DNA of 64,000 nucleotides, taken from assembly GCA_910585095.1 (NCBI GenBank), contig CAJUBU010000010.1, positions 1 to 64,000 of the forward strand, given 5' to 3'. The DNA is from an uncultured Lachnospira sp. (GTDB lineage Bacteria; Bacillota; Clostridia; Lachnospirales; Lachnospiraceae). The notes under the pieces are model-generated. The model searched no databases, was not told the DNA's origin, and saw nothing but the letters and a program-made list of their open reading frames with translations. This document shows, one piece after another, positions 46,235-56,128 of the stretch. How positions within the stretch are numbered: the stretch's first letter is position 1; the number at the start of each line of letters is the position of its first letter. The translations under genes were made by a program, and so were the position numbers.

Positions 46235-47530
46235 ATGAAAGCACTTGGCATTATCTGTGAATACAATCCACTGCACAACGGTCATATTTATCATATACAA
46301 GAGGCACTGCGCATATCCAAAGCAGAATGTATCATTGCTATAATGAGCGGAGACTATGTACAGCGTGGTGAACCAGCTATATTGGACAAATACACAAGAA
46401 CCCAAATTGCTTTAGATTGTGGGATTGATTTTGTTGTAGAACTTCCTGCCTACTATGCACTTTCCAGTGCAGAATGTTTTGCCGAAGGCGCTCTATCCAT
46501 ATGTCATGCACTCCATGTAGACAATATCTGTTTTGGCAGTGAATGTAATCATATCGATAAGCTTCAAACACTAGCAGCTTTTTTAACAAATGATTCTACG
46601 GCTTATAAAAACACGCTTAAAACCTACCTATCACTTGGAAATTCCTTTGCCAAATCAAGAAGTATGACTGTCACCAATATTTTAGGATCAGATTATGGCA
46701 AAATATTAGAAGAACCCAATAATATTTTAGGTGTAGAATATATCAAAGCTATTCTAAAAAACAATTTTGATATAAAACCGCTCACCATTATGAGAACAGG
46801 TAATGGATATAATAATTCCTCTGATAAAGGAATGTATTTAAGTGCATCTGGCATACGTGAAGCACTTAAAAAAAATACGCCTATTGATTCTTATATCCCT
46901 CCATCAACGCTTCAATTCATAGAGACTTACAGAAATCAATCAAAAGACAAGAATTTTATCCATGCAGATGACTTTTCTTTGCTTTTATGGTTTCAATTAA
47001 GTAACATATTATTTAAAGCCGAAAGCAACCCATATCAATCTACAAAAAAGCTTACCTTGTCAGCCAAAAATTATTTTATACAATATATGACACAATTTAT
47101 GGATGTCACACCAGAATTGGCGGCTTCAATCTACAACCATACAATAAAATGGCACACAGGACGCTGTAACTATTCTTTTTCAAGTTTTGCAGAGAGCATC
47201 AAGACAAAAAACTATGCTTTATCTCGAATAAAACGCATCTTATTTCGGATTATTCTTGGCTTTGACAAAGAAAAAAGCGCGCAGTATAATACACTTCCTT
47301 ATATTAAAATTTTAGGATTCAATCAAAAAGGACGGGCTTATTTGAAATCCATCAAAAAATCGGTATCTGTACCTATTGTGACAAAGACTGCCGATTACAA
47401 AGATTTGTTATTTATAGATATTCATGCTGCAAATATCTACAATCATGTCTATAAAATGCAGCATGATATTTCGATACTAAATGATTATATACAATCTGGC
47501 TCTTGTCTTTTTAGAAAGGATAGCACTTAA
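46235..47530 (+). CDS. tmcAL: tRNA(Met) cytidine acetate ligase TmcAL (YlbM family)
   Basis: It uses acetate and ATP to acetylate the wobble cytidine of elongator tRNA-Met. The 431 residues begin with a nucleotidyltransferase-like domain: IICEYNPLHNGHIYH (the HxGH-type motif), MSGDYVQRGEPA, then FGSE, and a helical C-terminal tRNA-binding part. The ATG is preceded by GGGGGA about 7 bases upstream. It is divergent from pta-ackA, a common clostridial arrangement that brings an acetate user next to acetate producers. It is the only well-supported plus-strand protein gene in the window. Confidence 0.92.
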   Translation: MKALGIICEYNPLHNGHIYHIQEALRISKAECIIAIMSGDYVQRGEPAILDKYTRTQIALDCGIDFVVELPAYYALSSAECFAEGALSICHALHVDNICFGSECNHIDKLQTLAAFLTNDSTAYKNTLKTYLSLGNSFAKSRSMTVTNILGSDYGKILEEPNNILGVEYIKAILKNNFDIKPLTIMRTGNGYNNSSDKGMYLSASGIREALKKNTPIDSYIPPSTLQFIETYRNQSKDKNFIHADDFSLLLWFQLSNILFKAESNPYQSTKKLTLSAKNYFIQYMTQFMDVTPELAASIYNHTIKWHTGRCNYSFSSFAESIKTKNYALSRIKRILFRIILGFDKEKSAQYNTLPYIKILGFNQKGRAYLKSIKKSVSVPIVTKTADYKDLLFIDIHAANIYNHVYKMQHDISILNDYIQSGSCLFRKDST

Positions 47531-47602
47531 CATAATAATTCATTTTCATTTGATAAAATAAAAATTAAATTTCTTTACATTTTATGCTATATTAATCATA
47601 AG

Positions 47603-47627
47603 AAAAACACCCACTCCAAAGTGGATG
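47603..47627 (-). terminator. terminator for the DUF711 gene
   Basis: On the minus strand CATCCACT and AGTGGGTG pair over 8 bp (one G-U) around TTGG, followed by TTTTTC. It lies 170 bases past the DUF711 stop codon. Confidence 0.6.
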
Positions 47628-47660
47628 CTCCCGAGAAAATTGCGAAATGTCCTTATGGAC

Positions 47661-47707
47661 ACTGCCTCATCTGTTTGCAGACAGATGAGGCAGTTTTATT
47701 TTTTCTT
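47661..47707 (+). terminator. terminator downstream of tmcAL
   Basis: ACTGCCTCATCTGT and ACAGATGAGGCAGT form a perfect 14-bp stem with a six-base loop, then TTTTATTTTTT. A second small stem (TGTCC/GGACA, around 47648-47661) precedes it. The tmcAL stop is 130 bases upstream, so the 3' untranslated region is long and structured, or a small RNA lies here. Confidence 0.85.
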
Positions 47708-47795
47708 GTTGTCCTTATCTCTTGTGAGAAAGACAAGAAAAGCAACAAGCAAGCTGCCAAAGGTTGCATTTTTTCTTTATTGTTCAAAACATAAT

Positions 47796-49160
47796 TCAAT
47801 TTTTAAAACTATGGATCGGTGCTGGAATACGCCCAATTCTATTAACAAACGCCGAACAGTCAAACGAATTGACTGGCATAATTGGCGCATAGCCAAGCAA
47901 TCCGCCAAATTCAACAATATCGCCAACATTTTTGCCGACAACTGGAATAACGCGAACGGCTGTTGTTTTTTGATTTACCATTCCAATCGCCGCCTCATCT
48001 GCAATGATGCCTGATATGGTAGACGCTTTAGTATCACCAGGTATGGCTATCATATCCAAACCAACAGAACAGACACAGGTCATTGCCTCCAATTTTTCAA
48101 TGGTTAAAGAACCTGCATTTACTGCATCAATCATGCCTTGGTCTTCACTGACTGGTATAAACGCCCCGCTTAAACCACCTACATACGATGAAGCCATCAC
48201 GCCGCCTTTTTTTACTTGGTCGTTAAGCATAGCTAAAGCTGCAGTCGTTCCAGGCGCACCAGCCTGCTCAAGACCAATTTCTTTTAATATATCCGCTACG
48301 CTATCCCCTACTGCTGGTGTTGGAGCAAGCGATAAATCAATAATGCCAAATGGAATGCCAAGCCTTTGTGACGCTTCCTGTGCAACGAGCTGCCCCACTC
48401 TTGTAATTTTAAACGCTGTTTTTTTGATAGTCTCACATAGCACTTCAAAACTTTCTCCACGTACTTTTTCCAGTGCATATTTTACAACACCTGGTCCACT
48501 AACGCCGACATTAATAATAGCATCGTCTTCTGATACGCCGTGAAATGCTCCTGCCATAAATGGATTGTCGTCTGGCGCATTACATAAAACCACAAGCTTT
48601 GCACAGCCAATCGAGTCTCTCTCTTTTGTCTGTTCAGCAGTCTGTTTTATAATCGTTCCCATCAGCCTTATGGCATCCATATTGATACCTGTTTTCGTTG
48701 AACCTACATTGACGGAGCTGCATACAAAATCGGTACATGCCAATGCTTCTGGAATCGACTCAATTAAAAATCGGTCACTCGCTGTCATTCCTTTTGAAAC
48801 AATGGCTGAATAACCGCCAATAAAATTGATACCAACTTGTTTGGCTGCTCTGTCTAATGTCTTAGCAATCGTTACATAATCCTCTGGCGATTTACATGCA
48901 GCAGCTCCAACAAGAGAAATCGGCGTTATAGAAATTCTTTTATTGACAATAGGAACGCCAAATTCTTTGGCGATTTCTTCACCTGTATGAACCAAATCTT
49001 TTGCCAATGTAGTAATTTTATGATATATTTTTTCATTAACTTCTAAAAGATTATTGCTGGCGCAATCCAACAAATTAATGCCCATCGTTATTGTTCTAAC
49101 ATCAAGGTTTTCTTGTTCTACCATCTTATTGGTTTCATTTACTTCAAAAATATTAATCAT
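47796..49160 (-). CDS. PFL-family DUF711 protein (UPF0210)
   Basis: The 454-residue protein of the DUF711/UPF0210 family is distantly related to the pyruvate-formate-lyase fold but lacks a radical-enzyme role that I can show. Glycine-rich motifs include NVGVSGPGVVKYAL and LGYAPIMPVN. It is preceded by an ACT-domain gene 28 bases upstream, a conserved pairing in Firmicutes whose function is unknown. It is transcribed convergently with tmcAL. Confidence 0.85.
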   Translation of the reverse strand: MINIFEVNETNKMVEQENLDVRTITMGINLLDCASNNLLEVNEKIYHKITTLAKDLVHTGEEIAKEFGVPIVNKRISITPISLVGAAACKSPEDYVTIAKTLDRAAKQVGINFIGGYSAIVSKGMTASDRFLIESIPEALACTDFVCSSVNVGSTKTGINMDAIRLMGTIIKQTAEQTKERDSIGCAKLVVLCNAPDDNPFMAGAFHGVSEDDAIINVGVSGPGVVKYALEKVRGESFEVLCETIKKTAFKITRVGQLVAQEASQRLGIPFGIIDLSLAPTPAVGDSVADILKEIGLEQAGAPGTTAALAMLNDQVKKGGVMASSYVGGLSGAFIPVSEDQGMIDAVNAGSLTIEKLEAMTCVCSVGLDMIAIPGDTKASTISGIIADEAAIGMVNQKTTAVRVIPVVGKNVGDIVEFGGLLGYAPIMPVNSFDCSAFVNRIGRIPAPIHSFKN

Positions 49161-49188
49161 GTCAATCCTCGCTTCTATACCACACTTT

Positions 49189-49461
49189 TTATATTCGATG
49201 CATCATATCAAATATTTCTTCTCTCTGGCACTTAATTAAAACACCTATATTTTCTCCAATTTTATCAAGGTCATTGATAACATCCTCATATGTTTTATTC
49301 GAATCTGCTACATCAACTATCATCATCATATTAAAATATCCTGATACAATAGTCTGTGATATATCAAGAATATTAATTTTTGTCTCTGCAAGATATGTAC
49401 ATACCTTTGCAATAATACCAACGGTATCTTTTCCTACCACTGTAATAACACACTTTTTCAT
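49189..49461 (-). CDS. ACT-domain protein (UPF0237)
   Basis: The 90-residue protein is a single ACT domain (MKKCVITVVGKDTVGIIAKV, ILDISQTIVSGYFNMMMIVD), a fold that binds amino acids or other small ligands and usually dimerises. It precedes the DUF711 gene, suggesting a ligand-sensing partner. ATG at 49461 has GAGG 6 bases before it; the upstream in-frame ATG, which includes that site, is less likely. Confidence 0.88.
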   Translation of the reverse strand: MKKCVITVVGKDTVGIIAKVCTYLAETKINILDISQTIVSGYFNMMMIVDVADSNKTYEDVINDLDKIGENIGVLIKCQREEIFDMMHRI

Positions 49462-49537
49462 ATCAATCCTCATTTCTTATATAAAAGCATTATCAAAAAT
49501 TTTTAAATATACTTTATCAGACAACAAAATACTCTGC

Positions 49538-49566
49538 TTTATACCTTATTTTTATATTAATAGCAA
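49538..49566 (-). promoter_or_regulatory. promoter for ACT-DUF711 unit
   Basis: TTGCTA (rc of 49561-49566) and TATAAA (rc of 49538-49543) are separated by 17 bases on the minus strand, about 77 bases before the ACT gene. Confidence 0.5.
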
Positions 49567-49576
49567 ATAATAATTA

Positions 49577-50374
49577 TTACACTTCCACCATACATGAAGG
49601 TGTTGTTCTTGAAGCAACCGATATATTAAAATCATTGGATTTATAATCACTTGCACTTAAATCAATCTCACATTTTACGGTTTCAAAAGCTAATTTATCA
49701 TAATTATTTTCTTTGCTTAAATGACCCAATATAATATTGTTGATATTCTTATTCAATAATGTATCTATTAATCTTCCGCACAATTCATTGGACAGATGCC
49801 CTTTATTGCCTAAAATGCGCTGCTTTAAATAATAGGGATAACTGCCAACTTGAAGCAAATTCACATCGTGATTAGCCTCAACTAATATCGAGTGACAACC
49901 TTTCATATTTTGAACAATATAATCATCATAACAGCCTAAATCGGTAACAACCCCTACTTTTTTATCACTGCATTGAACCGTGTATGCAACAGGCTCTTTT
50001 GCATCATGTGACACTGTAAAAGGATGTATGCACAAATCACCAACCATATATTCCTTATCTGCAACAATGGTGTGTAACAATGACTTATCCACTTTCCCCA
50101 TTCCACCTAAATGATAAATACCTTCTTTTGTTCCATTGGTGCAATATATTGGAATCTCATCATTTCTTGAAACCACACCAATACCTTTTACATGGTCTGA
50201 ATGTTCATGTGTTACAAAAATGGCAGAAATTTCTGAAAGCTTGATATTGACCTTAGCTAACCCTTCCATTATTCGTTTTCTGGTAATACCTGCATCAATT
50301 AATATATGCGTATTTTCTGAACCAATATATATACAATTTCCACTGCTTCCACTTGCAAGCGTCATCATTCTCAT
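49577..50374 (-). CDS. MBL-fold metallohydrolase, YycJ/WalJ-like
   Basis: The 265-residue metallo-beta-lactamase-fold protein starts with LASGSSGNCIYIGS, the hallmark of the YycJ/WalJ group, and carries the metal motif THEHSDH (about 59-65) followed by further His/Asp ligands in HDAKEPV and GHLSKEN. Relatives are linked to cell-wall or DNA-end metabolism, with uncertain substrates. ATG at 50374 is chosen because the longer frame would run into the FtsA-like gene; AAAGGA lies 13 bases upstream. It lies 25 bases after that gene. Confidence 0.82.
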   Translation of the reverse strand: MRMMTLASGSSGNCIYIGSENTHILIDAGITRKRIMEGLAKVNIKLSEISAIFVTHEHSDHVKGIGVVSRNDEIPIYCTNGTKEGIYHLGGMGKVDKSLLHTIVADKEYMVGDLCIHPFTVSHDAKEPVAYTVQCSDKKVGVVTDLGCYDDYIVQNMKGCHSILVEANHDVNLLQVGSYPYYLKQRILGNKGHLSNELCGRLIDTLLNKNINNIILGHLSKENNYDKLAFETVKCEIDLSASDYKSNDFNISVASRTTPSCMVEV

Positions 50375-50399
50375 ATCTGCAACTATATCCTTTCTGCTC

Positions 50400-52664
50400 T
50401 TATGGTTCCCAGTACAAATCCACGACATCTCCGTCATGCAACGGAGCCATATATTCACTTACAGCACCATTTAACTTTAATACAACAGCACTTCCATGCG
50501 GTTTTGTCAAATCAAACTCATAAAAATCAAACAAATCTACCAGCACATAAGAAGCTTTTCCTTTAAGCGTAACAGGCTGATTATTGATAAGTATTACAAT
50601 ATTTTTTGCATTCAATGATTTTGCAGCAGCTATATTATGATGAACTTCACCTTTATCATAAATAGAATTTTTTACAATATTGTTATCAGCCTCAACAGAA
50701 TTATTATCCTTAACCGCATTATTATCAGACATAAAAGTATCCATATCGCTGCTGCCGTCATCATATGGTTTATTACCACCATTATTACTATATTGCGCAA
50801 TCATTTTTTCTGCCATCTCAGGGGTAAATATTTGCTCACTCAAATTTTTGGATTTATTTTCATAATATGTATCATCTTCCGGCAAATCATTATAGGAAAT
50901 TGTATTGTCATGTTCACTGGTCTTAACCGTAAAGTTTTCATATACTTTTGTATTTTTATCAGCACGTTCATTATTGACATAAATATCTAAATTAGAAATC
51001 TCTAAATCAAGAAATGTAAATAGCTGCTCCACCGTATAATAATTTTCCATAATAATTGTATCGCCGCTAACAATCTCATAATACTCTGATTTCAATTCCC
51101 CATTAACATAGGCAAATCGCGGACAAAGGATATTTTTATCATTGACATTAAACGATACAGTTGCTTTAAACTCATCTAACTGACCTATCGTTATATGTGC
51201 TGCTTCGCCAATGGTAGACTCTGTTACCTGAATAATATCATTTTGTTCAATGGATGTATTTAAATTTGCCGCTTTTCCATTGAGCTTTACAATCGCTCCC
51301 TCACCTGGCAAACCTCTTACAAGCCTTGTCTTTCCATTAATGGTAAATGTAATTTCGGCTCCGCGTCTTGGAAACAATTTTTCATTTGGAAAACCAACCT
51401 GCATCACTGCATCCACAACGGTTAAATGATTATTATCATACATCTTGATACGTTCATTATTCACAGTGACAAACACAAAACTATTTTTTTGCAGATAATA
51501 ATTGGTACAAATTCCAACTGGTGTAACATATAAAGAATCCTTTTTAAAATCGTCCACTCTAAAATTAATATTGGTTAAGACTTCTTCTCCTCTTACAGCA
51601 ACACGCTCATTGGCAATACCTAAATGTTTGGCAATCAAATTCGTATATTCTGGCATCTTGCCGCCGCCACCCACAACAAAAACGGCATTAACTGATTTGC
51701 CGCCGTTTAATTTTTTAATTTCTTCAGCCGTTGCCCTCGCCATTCTGCTAATTACGGAATGAATTGATTTATGTACATCTTCTGCCTTTACTTCCTGTTT
51801 AAGCCCCATAATATCTTGAAATGTTATCATTTCATCTTTTTTATCACTGGCAGATATTTTCATCTTTTCTGCTGTATTGAAATCCACAAGATAGGTTTTT
51901 GCAATGACTTCTGTTATCTCATCTCCTGCAAGCGGAATCATCCCATATGCCACAATACTGCCGTCTTTTGTGATACATATATCCGAAGTGCCAGCACCAA
52001 CATCAATTAAGCCAATATTAAGCAGTCTATATTGCTCTGGAATTGCCACGTTCATTGCAGCAATTGGCTCTAACGTAAGACTTGCCACATGGAGTCCTGC
52101 ATACTCTATTGCTTCATACAATCCATCAACGACTTCTTCTGGCAAAAAAGTAGCAATCAACTCCACACCAATTTTATTTGCTTTATGCCCTTCAAGATTA
52201 CTGATATCAAATGTATTCAATTTATAATTAACAGGTGTACTTCCCACACAATAAAATTTAACCTCATCACTATTTCCATTAATCTGCGCATGAGCAGTCT
52301 CAATTGCCAACAGATTTAACGAGTATATATGTTCCTGATTTACTCTGGTTTCTTCTTCAAATTTATACTCTGCTGAGGCATTAATCGTTTTCAAAACACG
52401 TCCGGCAGCAGCAATACATACATCGGTCAATGAAAAATCAAGCTGATTTTCAAGGCTTACCTTCACTTTGCGAATCGTGTCGCCAACCTTATATATATCA
52501 TGTATCTGTCCATCTATCATTGCCCTTGTATCATGCTCTTTTTGTGCCATCGCTACAACATTAAATATATTATGTTCAAGATACCCTACAACTCCAACAA
52601 TACTCCTTGTTCCAATATCCAAACCGAATACAAGATTATTTTTAATTGTAGTCAATTCTGCCAT
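50400..52664 (-). CDS. large FtsA-like actin-fold protein
   Basis: The 754-residue protein begins with an FtsA/PilM-type actin fold: FGLDIGTRSIVGVVGY, an SHS2-like insertion around 95-190, IDVGAGTSDICITKDG and VFVVGGGGKMPEY. After about residue 390 there are roughly 360 more residues of small beta-rich modules (VKLNGKAANL, IFTPEMAEKM linker, ITLKGKASYV-like). The linker at 600-680 is Asn/Asp-rich. FtsA is normally about 420 residues with a C-terminal amphipathic helix, which is not seen here. It lies near polA-coaE rather than in a division cluster. Role inferred: cytoskeletal or envelope-related; ftsA itself is probably elsewhere. Confidence 0.8.
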   Translation of the reverse strand: MAELTTIKNNLVFGLDIGTRSIVGVVGYLEHNIFNVVAMAQKEHDTRAMIDGQIHDIYKVGDTIRKVKVSLENQLDFSLTDVCIAAAGRVLKTINASAEYKFEEETRVNQEHIYSLNLLAIETAHAQINGNSDEVKFYCVGSTPVNYKLNTFDISNLEGHKANKIGVELIATFLPEEVVDGLYEAIEYAGLHVASLTLEPIAAMNVAIPEQYRLLNIGLIDVGAGTSDICITKDGSIVAYGMIPLAGDEITEVIAKTYLVDFNTAEKMKISASDKKDEMITFQDIMGLKQEVKAEDVHKSIHSVISRMARATAEEIKKLNGGKSVNAVFVVGGGGKMPEYTNLIAKHLGIANERVAVRGEEVLTNINFRVDDFKKDSLYVTPVGICTNYYLQKNSFVFVTVNNERIKMYDNNHLTVVDAVMQVGFPNEKLFPRRGAEITFTINGKTRLVRGLPGEGAIVKLNGKAANLNTSIEQNDIIQVTESTIGEAAHITIGQLDEFKATVSFNVNDKNILCPRFAYVNGELKSEYYEIVSGDTIIMENYYTVEQLFTFLDLEISNLDIYVNNERADKNTKVYENFTVKTSEHDNTISYNDLPEDDTYYENKSKNLSEQIFTPEMAEKMIAQYSNNGGNKPYDDGSSDMDTFMSDNNAVKDNNSVEADNNIVKNSIYDKGEVHHNIAAAKSLNAKNIVILINNQPVTLKGKASYVLVDLFDFYEFDLTKPHGSAVVLKLNGAVSEYMAPLHDGDVVDLYWEP

Positions 52665-52815
52665 ATTTCTTGTAACATTCCCCTTTCTGATTTTTTGTAT
52701 ATTTTCTGAATATACTACGCCACAACCTGCATTTTTTCTTTTCTAATTTCTTCATTTTGTCTGATACTCGTTACTTGCGGCGGGATTTTTAATTTGACTA
52801 TTAATATTACCACAT

Positions 52816-53415
52816 CTACAGCAATTTAACAAGCTGTTGCCTCACATCATCATATGTTTTATCATTATCAATGATAACATCACACTTATCTTTAAACTTT
52901 TGCTCCGTAAGCTGACTTTTCATAATGGATTCAATTTTTTCTTTTGTATAATTACGGCTTAATTTCAACCGTTGAATCCGCTGTTCTTCGGAGGCATATA
53001 TATACCAAGTCTCATCACAAAATACTTCATAATGGTCATCATACAATAAGGCAGACTCAATAAAGACATAATCATATTCAGCTATGCGCAAATGATTGAT
53101 TGTATTGATTACTTCTTGTTTTACCAAAGGATGAATAATACTGTTTAATACAATTCTCTTATTGAGATTGTTAAATATAATCTCTGCAAGCTTTGCACGA
53201 TGAATCGTTTTATCTTCATTTACTATAGATTTTCCAAAAAATTCAACCACTTGAATATACGCTTTTTGCTCTGGCTGCAATAAATTTCTTGAAATTTCAT
53301 CCGTCATTAAAATATCAAATTTTACATCTTTTTTTTGATTTAGATATTCTTTTATCAAATTGATAATTGTGGTTTTTCCACACCCAACGCCACCTGTTAT
53401 ACCAATTACTTTCAT
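52816..53415 (-). CDS. coaE: dephospho-CoA kinase
   Basis: It phosphorylates dephospho-CoA, the last step of coenzyme A synthesis. The 199-residue P-loop kinase starts MKVIGITGGVGCGKTTI, and has DEISRNLL (substrate Asp region), FNNLNKRIVLNSIIHPLV and the lid RIQRLKLSRNYT. It begins 21 bases after polA, as in many Firmicutes. Confidence 0.95.
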   Translation of the reverse strand: MKVIGITGGVGCGKTTIINLIKEYLNQKKDVKFDILMTDEISRNLLQPEQKAYIQVVEFFGKSIVNEDKTIHRAKLAEIIFNNLNKRIVLNSIIHPLVKQEVINTINHLRIAEYDYVFIESALLYDDHYEVFCDETWYIYASEEQRIQRLKLSRNYTKEKIESIMKSQLTEQKFKDKCDVIIDNDKTYDDVRQQLVKLL

Positions 53416-53436
53416 TTGTTCCTCACTAAACTATTT

Positions 53437-56115
53437 TTAATGTGCTTCCAACCAATTCTTTCCCTGTTTCATATCAACTTCTAATAAAACTTTTAGATGC
53501 ACCGCATTTTCCATCGCCTCTTGTATAATGCACTGAACTTCATTTAACTCGTCAATATAAGTCTCAACAAGCAGTTCATCATGTACTTGGAGAATCAATC
53601 GTGACTTTAAATGATGTTCTTTTAATGCCGAATATACATTTATCATAGCCAGTTTGATAATATCTGCCGCTGTCCCTTGAATTGGCGAGTTCATCGCTAC
53701 TCGCTCTCCAAAAGAACGCTGTGCAAAATTGCTTGATTTCAATTCTGGAATAGGACGTCTTCTGTTAAACATCGTAAGAGAATATCCTTTTTCTTTTGCA
53801 TCTTCAACCAATGAATCAATAAATCCTTTGATATCTGGATACGTCTTAAAATACTGTTCAATATATTCGGCAGCTTCCTTTTTTGATATACTTAAATCTT
53901 GACTTAAACCAAACGAGCTTATCCCATAAATAATACCAAAATTAACTGCCTTTGCATTGCGCCTCTGTAAATCAGTCACTTCCTCAAAAGGCACGCCAAA
54001 TACTTGTGAAGCGGTAATGCGGTGAATATCCTCCGCCATATTATAAGCTTCAATCAATTTTTTATCACCAGACATATGTGCCAGAATACGAAGCTCTATC
54101 TGTGAGTAATCGGCATCGAGAAAAACACAGTTTTCCTTTGGTATAAATACTTTTCTTATCTGCTTTCCCAATTCCATTCGTATTGGAATATTTTGCAAAT
54201 TTGGGTCTGTACTGCTTATTCTGCCTGTCGATGTAATTGTTTGATTAAACTTGCCGTGTATTCGCTCATCACTGCCAATATATTGTGCCAAACCATCTGC
54301 ATATGTTGATTTAAGCTTTGTAAGCTGTCTGTACTCTAATATTTTTTCAACAATTGGATAATCCACAGCCAATTTTTCCAAGACGTCTGCCGCTGTTGAA
54401 TAACCGCTCTTATTCTTTTTGCTATGTGGCATATTCAACTTTTCAAACAAAATGACGCCCAATTGTTTTGGAGAATTAATATTAAATTCTTCTCCTGCTT
54501 CCCTATAAATTTCATTTTCAATAACACTGATACGCTTTGCCAATTTATCACCATATACCTTTAACGCCGCTCTATCTACTAAAACTCCCTCTTTTTCCAT
54601 CGAAAAAAGGACATAGAGCAATGGCATCTCAATGTTGTTAAATAAATCATACATGGATTCTTTTATTAACGTATTTTTTATACTATCCCAAGCAAAAAGT
54701 GATATATAACTGCCTATGGCGCCATACTTTGCCAAACCGTCTATATTTATCATAAACGCCTCGCTAAACGTCATTTTGCCAAAGATTTCTGAGCGGGATG
54801 AAACGGTCATATGGCAGTAATCCCGAGCTAATTTATCAATCTCATAACCGTCATTATTGGGATTGATAAGATATGCTCCTAAACCAATATCAACAAACGC
54901 TTCCTCACCAATATCCATTTTGTCAAATACATTTAAGACATCTTTTAAATTAATGGTAATCAATTTGCCGCTTGTCTCAGATAAACAACATGATGAAAGT
55001 TCTGCAAATTGACGTGCAATATAATCCTCATTGACCGTGCCTTTCAAAGCAAAATAGACGGCATCCTGATTGAAACAAAGGGAAAAACCATATAAAATGC
55101 CTTCTTCATATAATAAATAAAAACCCACATTTTGATTTGATACAATTGTCTGTTTTGCTTTTCTAAACACATCATCTGCCATTGATTGGTCATTAATATG
55201 AATAATATGATTGTAAAACGAAGGCTCTTTTATCTTTGTATTCGCTATATTCTTGTCAAAATTTTTTAATAAAGACTTAAAATTAAAGCGTTTTAACAAT
55301 TCATAAGCCTTTTCATTCCATATATCGTTTAAAACAGCATCATCAATTTTATATGTGATTGGAACATGGGTGTTAATCTCTGCTAAAAAGCGGCTTAATC
55401 TTACTTGTTCAACATTTTCTTCAATCGCCTTTTTTGCTTTTGGCGGTTTTAATTCTTCAATATGTTCAATAATATTATCTAATGTATGATAAGCTGCAAT
55501 AAGCGTTGATGCGGTCTTTGGACCAACACCGGGCGCACCAGGTATATTATCCGAAGAATCTCCCATTAATGCTTTCATATCAATAAATTCTGAAGGCGTA
55601 ACGCCATATAATTCATATACATCTTTTGGGAGATAATCTTCCACTTCGGTCACTTTATTTTTTGTTTTTGGAATCCTTATTTTAACATGGTCTTTTGCCA
55701 ATTGAAGCAAATCTCTATCCCCTGATATAATCGTCACGTCCATTCCTTTAGCTTCACATTGAACTGCAATTGTTCCTAAAATATCATCGGCTTCATACCC
55801 TTCCAATTCAACGGTACAGATATTCATAGCCTTTAATATATCTTTTATCAAAGGCACCTGTTGGCTTAGCTCATCTGCCATTGGCTTTCTCGTTCCTTTA
55901 TATGCTGCATACGCTTTATGCCTAAATGTAGGCGCACTGACATCAAATGCGACCGTCAAATACTCTGGCTGTTCCTCCTCCAAAAATTTAAACATAATAT
56001 TGAGAAATCCAAACATTGCATTAGTGTGAATCCCCTCAAAATTTGTCAAATCAGGCACCCCATAAAAAGCTCTGTTTAAAATACTGTGTCCATCAATCAG
56101 CATTATTTTAGACAT
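53437..56115 (-). CDS. polA: DNA polymerase I
   Basis: This 892-residue enzyme fills gaps and removes RNA primers. About 1-290 form the 5'-3' exonuclease (LIDGHSILNRAFYG; ALMGDSSDNIPGAPGVGPKTA). About 300-490 match the 3'-5' exonuclease fold but without a clear DxE active site, as in other Firmicutes. About 500-892 form the polymerase: DADYSQIELRILAHMSGD, RRNAKAVNFGIIYGISSFGLS and VHDELLVE. It overlaps nothing and is followed by coaE. Confidence 0.97.
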   Translation of the reverse strand: MSKIMLIDGHSILNRAFYGVPDLTNFEGIHTNAMFGFLNIMFKFLEEEQPEYLTVAFDVSAPTFRHKAYAAYKGTRKPMADELSQQVPLIKDILKAMNICTVELEGYEADDILGTIAVQCEAKGMDVTIISGDRDLLQLAKDHVKIRIPKTKNKVTEVEDYLPKDVYELYGVTPSEFIDMKALMGDSSDNIPGAPGVGPKTASTLIAAYHTLDNIIEHIEELKPPKAKKAIEENVEQVRLSRFLAEINTHVPITYKIDDAVLNDIWNEKAYELLKRFNFKSLLKNFDKNIANTKIKEPSFYNHIIHINDQSMADDVFRKAKQTIVSNQNVGFYLLYEEGILYGFSLCFNQDAVYFALKGTVNEDYIARQFAELSSCCLSETSGKLITINLKDVLNVFDKMDIGEEAFVDIGLGAYLINPNNDGYEIDKLARDYCHMTVSSRSEIFGKMTFSEAFMINIDGLAKYGAIGSYISLFAWDSIKNTLIKESMYDLFNNIEMPLLYVLFSMEKEGVLVDRAALKVYGDKLAKRISVIENEIYREAGEEFNINSPKQLGVILFEKLNMPHSKKNKSGYSTAADVLEKLAVDYPIVEKILEYRQLTKLKSTYADGLAQYIGSDERIHGKFNQTITSTGRISSTDPNLQNIPIRMELGKQIRKVFIPKENCVFLDADYSQIELRILAHMSGDKKLIEAYNMAEDIHRITASQVFGVPFEEVTDLQRRNAKAVNFGIIYGISSFGLSQDLSISKKEAAEYIEQYFKTYPDIKGFIDSLVEDAKEKGYSLTMFNRRRPIPELKSSNFAQRSFGERVAMNSPIQGTAADIIKLAMINVYSALKEHHLKSRLILQVHDELLVETYIDELNEVQCIIQEAMENAVHLKVLLEVDMKQGKNWLEAH

Positions 56116-56128
56116 TGTTTATCACCCC

